Assembly: GCF_032925565.1 (NCBI RefSeq)
Contig: NZ_CP136708.1
Span: 2,604,001-2,668,000, forward strand
Length of the DNA: 64,000 nucleotides
Source of the DNA: Alteromonas sp. CI.11.F.A3
Lineage (GTDB): Bacteria > Pseudomonadota > Gammaproteobacteria > Enterobacterales > Alteromonadaceae
Direction of reading: 5' to 3'
Positions 43,484 to 53,240 of the stretch are shown here, one piece after another (the first letter of the stretch is position 1; the number at the start of each line of letters is the position of its first letter). Both the position numbers and the translations under genes were made by a program. A model generated the notes under the pieces. The model was not told where the DNA came from. It saw nothing but the letters and a program-made list of their open reading frames with translations, and made no database searches.

Positions 43484-44953
43484 ATGAAGAAAAGGTTATC
43501 TCAAAAACTCTTGGTGCTGTCTTTCCTTATTACAGCTAGCTTGTCGAGTATTGCGCAAAGCGTGAGTTACACGAATAAAAATGCGCTACCTGAAATTGGC
43601 GTAGTGGCGTCTGACGCCATTTCTTTAGACAAAGAAATGATTGTTGGCGATGCCGTTATGCGTCAAATGCGTGGGCAAAGCCCGCTAATAGCCGATCCTG
43701 TTTTAGATGAATACCTACAAGATTTAGGCAACCGCTTAGTCATTCATGCCGAAAACGCCAAATTCCCATTCCGTTTTTTCTGGGTAGATAACGATGCGAT
43801 TAACGCCTTCGCTTTCTTTGGTGGGCATATAGGCGTTCATACTGGCCTTATGCGCAGAGCAAACACTGAAAGTGAATTGGCCTCGGTTCTTGCTCACGAA
43901 ATTTCTCACGTTACACAACGGCATATTGCGCGAAGCATGCAAGCGCAACAACGTTCGTCGCCCTTAGCCATTGCTTCACTTATTGGTGGCGTATTAATTG
44001 CCATGGCAAACCCGCAAGCGGGTATGGCGGCCATGCAAGCTGGCCAAGCGGCTTCTGTACAAATGCAAATTGACTACACCCGTTCTAACGAGCAAGAGGC
44101 CGACCGCATCGGTATTGCCATGTTGTCTCGCGCTGGGTTTGATGCCAACGGCGCCGCCGACTTCTTTTCAATTATGGCTGAAGAGTATCGAAACGTTTCT
44201 CGCCCGCCAGCACGTTTATTAACTCACCCATTAACTGAGTCTCGTATTGCCGATGCCCGTTCTCGTGCAGACGACTACCCTTCTCGCTTTGTTCCGGTAA
44301 GTAAACAATTCGAACTGGCTAAAGCCCGCATCATGGCTAGGTACTCATTTGAACCGGATTACGCGGTAGAGTATTTTACCGCTCAGTTAGATAAAGAAGT
44401 TTACCGCGTTAAAGAAGCATCGCTTTATGCGTTGGCATTGGCGTATATGAGAACTGAAGAGTACGACAAAGCCCAAGACATCGTTATGGGTGAGTTGTTA
44501 CGTAAAGATAGCGGCAACCTGTTTTACTTAGATGCCGCAACCGATATTTACATTGCCAAGGGCGAGCCTTTAAAGGCAGTAGAAATGCTGTCACCGTTTG
44601 TAGAGAACAGCCCGCGCAATCAAGTATTGGCGCTGAATCAAGCAAATGCCATGATTAGTGCTAGCCGTTATGATGATGCTATTAGTTTGCTAAAAGACTT
44701 TTTACTAGTAAACGACGAATATCAAATTGCGCATCAGTTGATGTCTGAAGCGTACCAAAAAGCGAAGCGCTTTTCGCAAATGCATCAAAGTAAGGCAGAA
44801 GTGTACGCCTTGTATGGCGCCTATACTCGCGCCGTGGATGAACTACAGTATGCTTATAACTTTGCGAAAGACGACGATCATCTTCAAAAGCAACGCATTA
44901 GGGCAAGAATAAAGCAATTTAGAGATCAAGAAGAGCGGTTGCAGCGCTTATAA
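43484..44953 (+). CDS. bepA: BepA-like periplasmic metalloprotease-chaperone
   Basis: A 489-residue exported M48 peptidase with TPR domain, which helps assemble or degrade outer membrane proteins such as LptD. Signal peptide about 1-24. Zinc site: HEISH in ASVLAHEISHVTQRH (near 138-142) and the downstream Glu in NEQEADRIGIAML. TPR-type helices fill about 310-480. Convergent with the thioredoxin-like gene, overlapping its end by 6 bases. Confidence 0.94.
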   Translation: MKKRLSQKLLVLSFLITASLSSIAQSVSYTNKNALPEIGVVASDAISLDKEMIVGDAVMRQMRGQSPLIADPVLDEYLQDLGNRLVIHAENAKFPFRFFWVDNDAINAFAFFGGHIGVHTGLMRRANTESELASVLAHEISHVTQRHIARSMQAQQRSSPLAIASLIGGVLIAMANPQAGMAAMQAGQAASVQMQIDYTRSNEQEADRIGIAMLSRAGFDANGAADFFSIMAEEYRNVSRPPARLLTHPLTESRIADARSRADDYPSRFVPVSKQFELAKARIMARYSFEPDYAVEYFTAQLDKEVYRVKEASLYALALAYMRTEEYDKAQDIVMGELLRKDSGNLFYLDAATDIYIAKGEPLKAVEMLSPFVENSPRNQVLALNQANAMISASRYDDAISLLKDFLLVNDEYQIAHQLMSEAYQKAKRFSQMHQSKAEVYALYGAYTRAVDELQYAYNFAKDDDHLQKQRIRARIKQFRDQEERLQRL

Positions 44954-45475
44954 CGCCTGCTCCTGCAACTTTGCTATTTTGTCTTTTAAAATATCAGCAG
45001 TTACCTCACCTAAAATCTCGGCTTGAACCTGTCCTTGCGGGCCCACAATGTAAGTCGCCGGTAAATACGGCGGCTTAGTAATGGGAAGCTGGGTTTCTTC
45101 ATTGGCCACAATCAAATTCAGCGTGATGTCGAATTTCTCTGCCATGGCCTGTAAATCGGCTACCGGTAGTACGTCGTAGTTAATGGCGAATAACGATGTG
45201 TTTGGCGGTAGGTTGTCGTTTAAATGGTGTAACTCAGGCATTTCTCTTAAACAAGGGGCACACCAGGGCGCAAAGTAATTGATGATCACCCAATCACCTT
45301 CTAAATCTCGCCACTTATATTGTTCGCCCTGGAGGGTTTCAAAGTCGGTTTGATGGTAATGATAAAACCACACTCCAGCGGTTGCTGAAAGTAACATCAC
45401 CAATATAATCAACACCCCTTGCTTCACAGCGTTCGTCATTTTTAGCGTACCTTTTTTTCCGTACTTTTTTGCCAT
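44948..45475 (-). CDS. Membrane-anchored TlpA/ResA-like thioredoxin
   Basis: A 175-residue thioredoxin-fold protein. An N-terminal membrane anchor (about 17-36, QGVLIILVMLLSATAGVWFY) places the domain in the periplasm. The active site is NYFAPWCAPCLREMPEL (CxxC, near 70-73), and the cis-Pro is in YLPATYIVGP. Such proteins reduce disulfides in cytochrome maturation or envelope proteins. An in-frame ATG at 45439 is another start. It overlaps the end of bepA. Confidence 0.9.
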   Translation of the reverse strand: MAKKYGKKGTLKMTNAVKQGVLIILVMLLSATAGVWFYHYHQTDFETLQGEQYKWRDLEGDWVIINYFAPWCAPCLREMPELHHLNDNLPPNTSLFAINYDVLPVADLQAMAEKFDITLNLIVANEETQLPITKPPYLPATYIVGPQGQVQAEILGEVTADILKDKIAKLQEQAL

Positions 45476-45822
45476 ACTTCTTTTATATAAGAAAAGCGTT
45501 GTTATTTATAATAAACAATAACGGTGTGAAAACATGCCTTGCTGCGTATTTAATAGCAAGTATTTTCCAGTGTTTTCAAATGGGCTTGCCTTTCTACCGG
45601 CTCAATTTCAAAAGCATCATTTTTAGCGCGCAGTTTGCACAAGCAAGGTTAATTGCTTAGCATCAGCGTTAATTGCTTAGCAACAGCGTTAATTTATAAC
45701 CCCTAAACACCAATATTAATGCGCTTTTATCATTAATAAGGGCTTAGCACCTTGAAAAACACCTTCAAACAAGCAATAGTCAGCGCCAAAATTTGGCCAT
45801 GATTAAACGATGAGGCGACAAT
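45476..45822. other. Intergenic region with a short tandem repeat
   Basis: 347 bases between the TlpA-like gene and arsC. It contains a direct repeat GTTAATTGCTTAGCATCA / GTTAATTGCTTAGCAACA at about 45648-45685 and AT-rich sequence. No gene, terminator or binding site I can support. Confidence 0.5.
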
Positions 45823-46176
45823 ATGTCTTCGGTTACTATTTTACATAACCCGCGCTGCTCTAAAAGCCGCCAAACCTTAGCACTACTTGAAGAAAAAGGT
45901 AGATCGCCTACCGTAGTAGAATACTTAAAAACGCCACTGAGCATCGATGAACTTAAAACTCTGTTTGGGCAACTTAACGTTGAAAATGTACGCGACATGA
46001 TGCGCACGAAAGAAGATGCCTATAAAGCTGCAGCATTAGGTAGTGCAGATATTACCGATGAGCAGCTTTTCGCTGCCATGGTAGAACACCCTAAGTTAAT
46101 TGAGCGCCCAGTTGTTATTAATAACAATACTGCGCGTATTGGAAGACCGCCAGAGGCCGTATTGGAAATCGTATAA
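45823..46176 (+). CDS. ArsC-family arsenate reductase-like protein (YfgD type)
   Basis: A 117-residue ArsC/Spx-fold thioredoxin-like protein. The catalytic Cys is in ILHNPRCSKSRQTLALL (near residue 12), and the basic catalytic residues are in RTKEDAYK and ERPVVINNNTARIGRPPE. It is the glutaredoxin-dependent branch; the YfgD members often lack proven arsenate activity. Its stop overlaps the wrbA start (TAATG). Confidence 0.9.
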   Translation: MSSVTILHNPRCSKSRQTLALLEEKGRSPTVVEYLKTPLSIDELKTLFGQLNVENVRDMMRTKEDAYKAAALGSADITDEQLFAAMVEHPKLIERPVVINNNTARIGRPPEAVLEIV

Positions 46177-46898
46177 TGGGCCCTATTTTAATTCTTTATT
46201 ACAGCCGCCATGGCAGTACCAAACGGTTAGCTGATGCTATCGCCCAAGGGGCAATGGCTCAACTATCAAGCTTTGAAGCGAACGCGTCATCACCTTCTAC
46301 TGGTACATCATTTGTGCGACCAGAAGTTATTGTGCGCAGCGTGGCAAGCCTAAACGCTAATTCGAATGGCGCTAGTTCGAATTTAAATGAGCAAGGCTCT
46401 GAAGAAGAGAGCACCAACGTCAGTGTGGAAGAATCAAACCCTAACGCAGCCCCCACGGTTACCTTACAAGAACTCGAGCAATGTAGTGCCCTTGCCTTAG
46501 GAAGCCCTACGCGATTTGGTAATATGGCAGCGCCAGTAAAGCACTTTTTAGACAGCACCAGTAGCCAGTGGCTAAAAGGGTCGCTAATTAATAAGCCTGC
46601 GTGTGTGTTTACATCAAGTTCTTCCATGCATGGCGGTCAAGAATCGACACTGCTTTCCATGATGATCCCATTATTCCACCACGGCATGGTGATGTGCGGC
46701 CTGCCCTACAGCGAGCCAGCGCTTCATGAAACTCGCAGCGGTGGCAGCCCTTACGGTGTGAGCCATGTCGCCCTCGACAACGCAGTCACACTCACTGAAG
46801 ATGAAAAATCTTTATGTATTGCTCAAGGTAAACGTCTGGCAAAATTAGCCAATGCTTTGTGGCATGCGAATAACCCGGAGACAACACATGGCGCCTAA
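46176..46898 (+). CDS. wrbA: WrbA-type NAD(P)H:quinone oxidoreductase with insert
   Basis: A 240-residue flavodoxin-like protein that reduces quinones by two electrons. FMN loop LILYYSRHGSTKRLADAI at the start, LALGSPTRFGNMAAPVKHFL and FTSSSSMHGGQESTLLSMM with PYSEPALHETRSGGSPYG follow the WrbA pattern. Compared with the usual length of about 200, it has a Ser/Asn/Glu-rich insert at about residues 60-92 (NANSNGASSNLNEQGSEEES). Coupled to arsC upstream and to a DUF2069 gene downstream. Confidence 0.88.
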   Translation: MGPILILYYSRHGSTKRLADAIAQGAMAQLSSFEANASSPSTGTSFVRPEVIVRSVASLNANSNGASSNLNEQGSEEESTNVSVEESNPNAAPTVTLQELEQCSALALGSPTRFGNMAAPVKHFLDSTSSQWLKGSLINKPACVFTSSSSMHGGQESTLLSMMIPLFHHGMVMCGLPYSEPALHETRSGGSPYGVSHVALDNAVTLTEDEKSLCIAQGKRLAKLANALWHANNPETTHGA

Positions 46899-47307
46899 CA
46901 CTCGCTTTTATCGTTATTTGGCACTTGGGTGCCATACCCTCTTAATAGCGTGGATTATTGCGTGGCAGTTTTTTCTTAATAAAACGCTAACGTACTCGCC
47001 AATCTTTATTACGTTGGTTTATTTAGTGCCGTTACTTTTACCTTACAAGGGAATTATACAAGGCAAGCCGTATACTCACGCTTGGGCAAATTTCGTGGTA
47101 CTGTTTTATTTAATGCACGGTTGTACGGTGGCTTATGCAGTCCCTGAAGAGCGCTGGTATGCGGCAATTGAAATTCTGCTTTGTGTTGGAATGTTCGTTG
47201 GTTGCAGTGCGTTTGCTCGTAAACGTGGACGTGAACTAGGCCTTGGATTAAAGAAACTTAAACAAGTTATGCAAGAAGAAAAGGCGCATTTCGAACAAGG
47301 GGAATAA
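46888..47307 (+). CDS. DUF2069 membrane protein
   Basis: About 139 residues with four hydrophobic segments (LGCHTLLIAWIIAWQFFL, FITLVYLVPLLLPY, WANFVVLFYLMHGCTVAYAV, EILLCVGMFVGCSAFARK). This is the layout of the DUF2069 family, which is often next to wrbA. I prefer the ATG at 46888 (MAPNTRF) with GGAG nine bases upstream over the ATG at 46852 inside wrbA. Function unknown. Confidence 0.85.
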   Translation: MAPNTRFYRYLALGCHTLLIAWIIAWQFFLNKTLTYSPIFITLVYLVPLLLPYKGIIQGKPYTHAWANFVVLFYLMHGCTVAYAVPEERWYAAIEILLCVGMFVGCSAFARKRGRELGLGLKKLKQVMQEEKAHFEQGE

Positions 47308-47309
47308 CG

Positions 47310-49208
47310 ATGAAGTGGCTACTACCGATTTCACTGTTGGCATTATATGGATGCGGCGGTTCAACAGGAGATAGCAACGTCACTACACCTACCCCATCTT
47401 CGCCACCCAGCCTAACAATACAGGGCGCCAGCGAAATTATTGCTGGCGACTCTGCCGATTTTGCCGTTGTCGCCCCATCGGGCACATTTATTACTAACGT
47501 AAACTGGACGGTAAGTGCAACTAGCGTTAGCACACAAGCAACCAATATAACTCCTCTTGCATCGCATACCCAAGCCATAGGTTTCGATGCTATGGCGGCC
47601 GGCGATTACCTTGTTTCGGTTACTGCCACTTTTTCTAGTGCCGACACCTTAACTGACGAGCTGAGCCTTACCGTTATTGAAGACCAGCCTCCTGAAGCTA
47701 TTTTACGCTTAGGTCACGAAGCCAGCGAAGGTGGCCGCGTTTCACTGCACGTAGATAACAACAGCTTGAAAACCGTTACCGACATTACGTGGGAACAGTT
47801 ATCAGGGGCATCAATACCCGCTTTTACTTTTGATGACGGCGATTTTTCTTATAATCTTTATTTTCAAGCGCCACAAGTAAGCGCCGACAGCATTGCTGAA
47901 ATTCAAGCTACGCTGACTTTCGATGATGGCTCGGTTGCAACCGATACGGCTCAAGTGTTGATAAAAAATATCAATATAGATTCAGATGCGTATTTCGTTG
48001 ATGACTCAGGCAGTAATCCAGAAACCGTGACGTCGCACATGCTAGCGTATCGTCCGAATAGCCCATATGCTGCAGCGCTGGACGCTTGCGTTTACCACAA
48101 CGAGCTAACTTCCAGCTGCACATTTGCGCAACTTCCTCTTATTGGGCAGCAAACAGAATCCCCTACTATTGATGATATTTTAGATAGAACCTATGTGTCA
48201 CATCCATGGATGGGAGAGGCATTCGAGCAGTTTTTAGAAACATCTAACAGCAGTGAAGATTTGCTACAAATGCTAAGAGCAACCAGTGCGGTTGTTATTT
48301 CTTACGATATTCGCCCCTCATTTTATTGGGCAGTGACTGGTGCTATTTATCTTGATGCAAATAACTTTTGGCGCAGCCCTGAAGAAAGAGACACCATTAA
48401 TACTCAACCCGATTACCGTAGCGGCTTTGGTAGTGATTTAGATTTTTCTATTTTTTGGCGATACGTAAAAGACGCAGCCTATTACTATCCACAAACTGGC
48501 TTGGCAGCGTCAGCAAGGGCAACCCGTACTCAACAAGGTGTCGATGCTGCACTAACATGGTTGATGTACCACGAACTCGCCCACGCGAATGATTTCTTCG
48601 ACTATACAACCTGGTCATCCTTATCTAACAGTAATACCCCACTAAATTACGTTAATAACAACGCGCCTTTATCAACTGGCCTTGAAAACACCTTGCCGCT
48701 TACCTCATCCGAACTACATTCGCTGGCGCAGGTACGTTATGGGGGTGATGATGCAAACAGTACACAGCGTGCTTATTCAGCGGCTCAAGTGGCCAATTGG
48801 TTCGCTAGCGACGGTGCAGTTACCTTTTATTCCTATTACACTGAAAGAGAAGATTTCGCTAATTTGGTCGAGCGCTTCATGATGCTTTATCGAATGGGCG
48901 CCAGTGCGGATGTGGCCATATTTTCAGGTGATGCAGTAGACGATGGCTCTTACGATGTCACTTGGGGGCAACGGGATCGTATTAACGATAGTAACCTGCA
49001 ATTACGGGTAGATTATGCGGTTAGCCGCGTACTTCCTGAGCTCGACATTCCGGCTATTCAAGCTGCCATGCCAACGCCAACCTTATTTCCTGCCGGTAGC
49101 ACTTGGTTTAATACGGTAGATTTAGACAATGAAGATAGTGTGCAGCTTACAGGCGATGAAAAGAAAGCGATTATAGAGGCGCAAGAGAAGCTTGAAGCGC
49201 GTTTATAG
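47310..49208 (+). CDS. Lipoprotein with HExxH motif, putative metallopeptidase
   Basis: A 632-residue lipoprotein: lipobox LLALYGCGGS (Cys near 15), a Thr/Pro/Ser linker, and Ig-like beta domains over about residues 30-225. The C-terminal half holds LTWLMYHELAHANDFFDYTT, a HExxH zinc-binding motif near residue 421. A third ligand is not obvious; Asp or His residues after the motif (HANDFFD) are candidates. Starts 2 bases after the DUF2069 stop, with GGGGAA before the ATG. I know no named family. Confidence 0.78.
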   Translation: MKWLLPISLLALYGCGGSTGDSNVTTPTPSSPPSLTIQGASEIIAGDSADFAVVAPSGTFITNVNWTVSATSVSTQATNITPLASHTQAIGFDAMAAGDYLVSVTATFSSADTLTDELSLTVIEDQPPEAILRLGHEASEGGRVSLHVDNNSLKTVTDITWEQLSGASIPAFTFDDGDFSYNLYFQAPQVSADSIAEIQATLTFDDGSVATDTAQVLIKNINIDSDAYFVDDSGSNPETVTSHMLAYRPNSPYAAALDACVYHNELTSSCTFAQLPLIGQQTESPTIDDILDRTYVSHPWMGEAFEQFLETSNSSEDLLQMLRATSAVVISYDIRPSFYWAVTGAIYLDANNFWRSPEERDTINTQPDYRSGFGSDLDFSIFWRYVKDAAYYYPQTGLAASARATRTQQGVDAALTWLMYHELAHANDFFDYTTWSSLSNSNTPLNYVNNNAPLSTGLENTLPLTSSELHSLAQVRYGGDDANSTQRAYSAAQVANWFASDGAVTFYSYYTEREDFANLVERFMMLYRMGASADVAIFSGDAVDDGSYDVTWGQRDRINDSNLQLRVDYAVSRVLPELDIPAIQAAMPTPTLFPAGSTWFNTVDLDNEDSVQLTGDEKKAIIEAQEKLEARL

Positions 49209-49216
49209 TTAGAAAA

Positions 49217-49969
49217 TTAAAGCCCGAGTTCCCGCTTAACCATAGCCACAGAAAGCTTTTTTTGTTCCTGCAATGAACGGGTATCAAGCCTGGCTAATAA
49301 GCTTAACAAGCTTCGTAAATCTCTATCGCTATGGTGCAACAAAAACTGCAATGCCTGTTCTGACAACCTTAATCCTCGTTGGTCAGCACGCAATCGCACC
49401 ACTTCCTTACGCGACTCATCATTAAGCGCCGTTAAATGATAAATAACGCCCCATGCAAGCCTAGAGCTTAAATCTGGTAATTGAAATGCTGGGTGTGAAG
49501 GCCCGTGTTGACTACTCCCCACAAAGAGTGCGTGAGGGTTTTCTATCACCCGATTGAAAAGGTCGAATAAGGCTTCTTCCCAGCGTGGATGACCAGCAAT
49601 GGCATGTATATTATCTAAACAGATAACCGAGAGATTTTCTAACCCATCAAAAATATCGAAAGACCACTGGGCATGATGATTCAAATTTAAATAAAGGTGA
49701 TTAACGTTTTGCTGTGCCAGTTGATGACACAAAGCATACAGTAAATGGCTTTTACCCAAGCCCTGACCACCTAACAATGTAACTAATGGCAGATGTAATG
49801 CAGAAAGCGAAGCTAAAGACGGTGCATCCTGCCATGCAGGCATAGCACTTGGAATACCCTTAAGCAACGCCACCACTTCTTGGTTTCCCGTATCAACAAA
49901 ACTGTCGAACGTTTCATCTGTGGGTAGCGTTACAGGGAGAGTTAGCTGCATAGCAAAAGGGTCATTCAT
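49217..49969 (-). CDS. hda: DnaA regulatory inactivator Hda
   Basis: A 250-residue AAA+ protein, DnaA-like but lacking the DNA-binding domain. Hda with the beta clamp stimulates ATP hydrolysis on DnaA and prevents re-initiation. The clamp-binding motif is near the N-terminus (MQLTLPV). Walker A in LLGGQGLGKSHLLYAL, Walker B in LSVICLDNIHAI, sensor II in HHSDRDLRSLLSLLARLD. It overlaps the upstream DUF2066 gene by 8 bases, its usual neighbour. Confidence 0.95.
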   Translation of the reverse strand: MNDPFAMQLTLPVTLPTDETFDSFVDTGNQEVVALLKGIPSAMPAWQDAPSLASLSALHLPLVTLLGGQGLGKSHLLYALCHQLAQQNVNHLYLNLNHHAQWSFDIFDGLENLSVICLDNIHAIAGHPRWEEALFDLFNRVIENPHALFVGSSQHGPSHPAFQLPDLSSRLAWGVIYHLTALNDESRKEVVRLRADQRGLRLSEQALQFLLHHSDRDLRSLLSLLARLDTRSLQEQKKLSVAMVKRELGL

Positions 49970-51317
49970 TCCAGTAAAAGGTATATCCTTCTACCACTTG
50001 ACCAAAGGCATCGGTGACAGGCCGAAGTTTAGATTCAAGCCTTACAGTATTGAGTAAATCCTCTGGCGTACCAAGCAAGGTTAAATTATAAGTGGCTACG
50101 GAACCGGTTTGCCCGGTTAGCATGGCCTCTTCTATAACGCTTAAGCTGTTTAAATACGCATTGGCGTTAGCGTATTTTTTTAATGAGTCTAAATTAGCAA
50201 CCGACACAGATATTTGCACTCGCTCTGCGTCTACGGCACCAGGGATCACAGCATATTGTGAGGACAAGTAATTGGCATAAGCATCAACCAACTGGTGCGT
50301 GAGTGACGTAGGTTCGTCGGCAAAAATAGAACCATAGCTTACCTTGCCATTACCCACAAATACCCAATCAAGTGCATATTCACCCTCTTGTGCTTTTTGC
50401 GCATATTGGGTGAATTCGTCCATCGTGAAAGGCGGCATTTCTTGCGCTTCATTCACCATTGAGGCTATGAGTTCCTCGCCGGTAACGCTGCCGCTTCCTA
50501 CTTCCTGCCCATTTGGGTCTATCCCAACTTCACTTAAATCAAGTTCACCGCTGAGTGGCTGCGCTTCGGTTGAACCTTCACCGACATCTTGGTTAGAACC
50601 AGATGATGCAGGCAAACCTTCAGGAATAGACGGCATTTCCCCAGGAGTATTTTTATACAAACGAGCGCCAATAATATTATCAACACCATAACGCTGTGAT
50701 GATGCCGTTAAAGACTGAACGAACCTACCCCACACATCGTAAATTGAGATGCTGGCAGAGTCGGTTAAATCCATTAGTGGCAGGCTTACCGGTACACCTC
50801 GTGTTTTCGCAGTGTTAACCAACATTTCCCCTACGGGTGTCGGTGAACTTTCATCTAAAATAATGCGTTCGTTGTCGTCGGTTTCTGTGGCCAACCACAC
50901 AATGGTTTCTGGTCTACGCTCGCCCCACAAAGGTAGGCCTTCACGTTTCATCAGTTCGGTTAGCTTAGTTTTGTCAAACTCTGCAACATAAAAGGTTTCG
51001 TTGCCTGAATAGGAAAAACGGTACGAGCGAAGGTAAGCTTCCGGCTTTCTAAGTGCTGCCCTTACCCCAGGGTTCTGCAGCACCGCGGTATTACCTGACA
51101 CCTTTACCATTACTTGGGTTAAGGCTTCTTTTACGGCGTTGGCTTGTGTTTTTTGACTCTGATCACTAACAGGTATCTGTGCTTCATTAACCACCACGTG
51201 CTGCGTAGCCTGAGCACTCATTGTGCACACCGCTATTGCCAAACCTACACCGCGAATTAATTGTTGCTGAAACATACGCCTAATTTTCCTGTTCCGATAA
51301 GAAATCAATTTCTTCAC
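49962..51317 (-). CDS. DUF2066 exported protein
   Basis: A 451-residue secreted protein. Signal peptide RGVGLAIAVCTMSAQAT; the mature part opens HVVVNEAQIPVSDQSQ and includes ALTQVMVKVSGNTAVLQNPG, typical of DUF2066. A Ser/Gly/Glu-rich low-complexity segment lies at about 215-285. The GTG at 51317 is preceded by GGAG; an ATG at 51275 gives a more compact signal peptide. Function unknown; the hda-DUF2066-purM arrangement is conserved in several gammaproteobacteria. Confidence 0.88.
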   Translation of the reverse strand: MKKLISYRNRKIRRMFQQQLIRGVGLAIAVCTMSAQATQHVVVNEAQIPVSDQSQKTQANAVKEALTQVMVKVSGNTAVLQNPGVRAALRKPEAYLRSYRFSYSGNETFYVAEFDKTKLTELMKREGLPLWGERRPETIVWLATETDDNERIILDESSPTPVGEMLVNTAKTRGVPVSLPLMDLTDSASISIYDVWGRFVQSLTASSQRYGVDNIIGARLYKNTPGEMPSIPEGLPASSGSNQDVGEGSTEAQPLSGELDLSEVGIDPNGQEVGSGSVTGEELIASMVNEAQEMPPFTMDEFTQYAQKAQEGEYALDWVFVGNGKVSYGSIFADEPTSLTHQLVDAYANYLSSQYAVIPGAVDAERVQISVSVANLDSLKKYANANAYLNSLSVIEEAMLTGQTGSVATYNLTLLGTPEDLLNTVRLESKLRPVTDAFGQVVEGYTFYWNE

Positions 51318-51544
51318 TACTCCACTACAACGCCAAAAGATCGTTGCCCGCTATTCTCTGTCATATTTGTGTTTATTTCATCAATAAATACAAAAAACGA
51401 AGTTTGAAGCGGCTAAAAAATGTATTTCATACTCAAATTACACTTTTTTCACATGATCTGACTCTTATACGCCTTAGTCAATTGGACTTGTGGTGACTTA
51501 CTGGTAGAATCCGCGTTTTTCTACCTCTTACTCTTAGTTCTAGG

Positions 51545-51560
51545 GCGCAAACGTGAGCGA
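51545..51560 (+). promoter_or_regulatory. PurR-box-like sequence over the purM start codon
   Basis: GCGCAAACGTGAGCGA matches 12 of 16 positions of the PurR operator ACGCAAACGTTTGCGT, including the central CGCAAACGT. It overlaps the GTG start codon of purM, an unusual location, so coincidence is possible. Confidence 0.35.
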
Positions 51561-52593
51561 AAATAAAACCTCTCTTAGTTATAAAGATGCTGGTGTCGAT
51601 ATTGATGCGGGAAACCAACTTGTCGACCGTATTAAATCCGTTACTAAAAGGACTCACCGTCCGGAAGTAAAAGGAAACCTTGGTGGGTTTGGCGCATTAT
51701 GTTCGCTTCCAACGAAATACAAGAACCCTTTATTGGTTTCTGGAACCGATGGCGTGGGCACGAAACTTCGTGTTGCTATGGATGCAAACCGTCATGATGG
51801 CGTGGGTATCGACTTAGTGGCAATGTGCGTTAACGACCTTATCGTGCAAGGTGCAGAGCCGCTGTTTTTCTTAGATTATTACGCTACTGGCAAACTAGAT
51901 GTTGATGTTGCGGCATCGGTAGTGACCGGTATTGGTAATGGTTGTGAGCAAGCGGGTTGTGCGCTAATTGGTGGTGAAACCGCTGAAATGCCGGGAATGT
52001 ACCACGGCGGCGATTACGATATTGCAGGTTTCTGCGTAGGTGTGGTTGAAGCTGAAAAAGTTATCGACGGCACTAAAGTAAAGCCTGGCCAGAAACTTAT
52101 CGCGCTAGGATCATCAGGTCCTCACTCTAACGGTTACTCACTGGTTCGTAAGATTTTAGAAGTGAGCAACGCCGACGTAAATCAAGATTTAGACGGCAAG
52201 CCGCTTATCGAGCATTTACTTGAGCCTACCCGCATTTATGTGAAATCAGTCTTAGCATTGCTTGAAAAAGTTGAAGTTAGTGCTATTTCGCACATTACTG
52301 GTGGTGGTTTCTGGGAAAACATCCCTCGGGTATTACCAGATGATGCAAAAGTGGTTATTGACGAGAAGAGTTGGCAGTGGCCTTCAGTATTTAGCTGGCT
52401 GCAAGAGAACGGTAACGTTACTCGTCATGAAATGTACCGTACGTTCAACTGTGGTGTTGGCTTAGTTATCGTTATTGATGAAGCCGACGTAGAGACCACT
52501 ATTGCAACGTTGAAAGAACACGGTGAAAACGCATGGTTAATTGGTGATATTCAAGCCAAAGACGGTGAGCAGCAAGTTGAGATAAACGCGTGA
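51553..52593 (+). CDS. purM: Phosphoribosylformylglycinamidine cyclo-ligase
   Basis: PurM (AIR synthetase) closes the imidazole ring in purine synthesis. The 346-residue length is normal. Start is GTG at 51553 ([20 protein letters not shown]). Motifs: [51 protein letters not shown] and [18 protein letters not shown]. It overlaps purN by four bases (ATGA). Confidence 0.97.
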   Translation: MSENKTSLSYKDAGVDIDAGNQLVDRIKSVTKRTHRPEVKGNLGGFGALCSLPTKYKNPLLVSGTDGVGTKLRVAMDANRHDGVGIDLVAMCVNDLIVQGAEPLFFLDYYATGKLDVDVAASVVTGIGNGCEQAGCALIGGETAEMPGMYHGGDYDIAGFCVGVVEAEKVIDGTKVKPGQKLIALGSSGPHSNGYSLVRKILEVSNADVNQDLDGKPLIEHLLEPTRIYVKSVLALLEKVEVSAISHITGGGFWENIPRVLPDDAKVVIDEKSWQWPSVFSWLQENGNVTRHEMYRTFNCGVGLVIVIDEADVETTIATLKEHGENAWLIGDIQAKDGEQQVEINA

Positions 52594-53240
52594 GCACTCC
52601 ATCAACCAAACTTTGCGTTTTAATTTCAGGTAACGGCAGTAACCTACAAGCCATTATTGATAACATCAGCGCTGAAAAGCTCGATGCTGAAATTTGTGGT
52701 GTTATTAGTAACCGCCCAAATGCGTACGGTTTAACCCGTGCGCAAGAGGCCGGCATTACGGCAATAAGCCTAGACCACATGCAGCACGACAGTCGCGAAA
52801 GCTACGACAAGGCATTGCAAGCTGAAATTGAATCATTAAACCCAGACTATATTGTACTTGCTGGCTTCATGCGTATCCTAACGCCTGAGTTTGTAAATAC
52901 TTTTTCTGGAAAATTAGTGAACATTCATCCATCTTTGTTGCCCAAATACAAAGGGTTGAATACGCATCAGCAAGCCATCGATAACGGCGACGAAGAACAC
53001 GGCGTAAGCGTGCACTTTGTGACACCTGAATTAGATGGCGGCCCAGTCATTATTCAAAGCCGCGTGCCGGTTTTCGAAGATGACACCGCGGTAGACTTAG
53101 CAGATCGTGTTCAAGAACAGGAGCGTCGCATATACCCATTAGTGCTTTCTTGGTTCAGTGCGGGGCGACTTAAGATGGTAAATAATAAGGCTATCCTAGA
53201 TGAGCAAGAACTCCCAGAATCGGGTTATGCAAACGAGTAA
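52590..53240 (+). CDS. purN: Phosphoribosylglycinamide formyltransferase (GART)
   Basis: PurN transfers the formyl group of 10-formyl-THF to GAR. 216 residues. Motifs: [61 protein letters not shown] with the catalytic Asn/His pair, and [13 protein letters not shown]. Forms an operon with purM and overlaps the DUF3108 gene at its end. Confidence 0.97.
   Translation: MSTPSTKLCVLISGNGSNLQAIIDNISAEKLDAEICGVISNRPNAYGLTRAQEAGITAISLDHMQHDSRESYDKALQAEIESLNPDYIVLAGFMRILTPEFVNTFSGKLVNIHPSLLPKYKGLNTHQQAIDNGDEEHGVSVHFVTPELDGGPVIIQSRVPVFEDDTAVDLADRVQEQERRIYPLVLSWFSAGRLKMVNNKAILDEQELPESGYANE

Noticed and set aside
45648..45685. Tandem repeat of GTTAATTGCTTAGCA as an operator
   Set aside because: Only two imperfect direct copies, no dyad symmetry and no known consensus.
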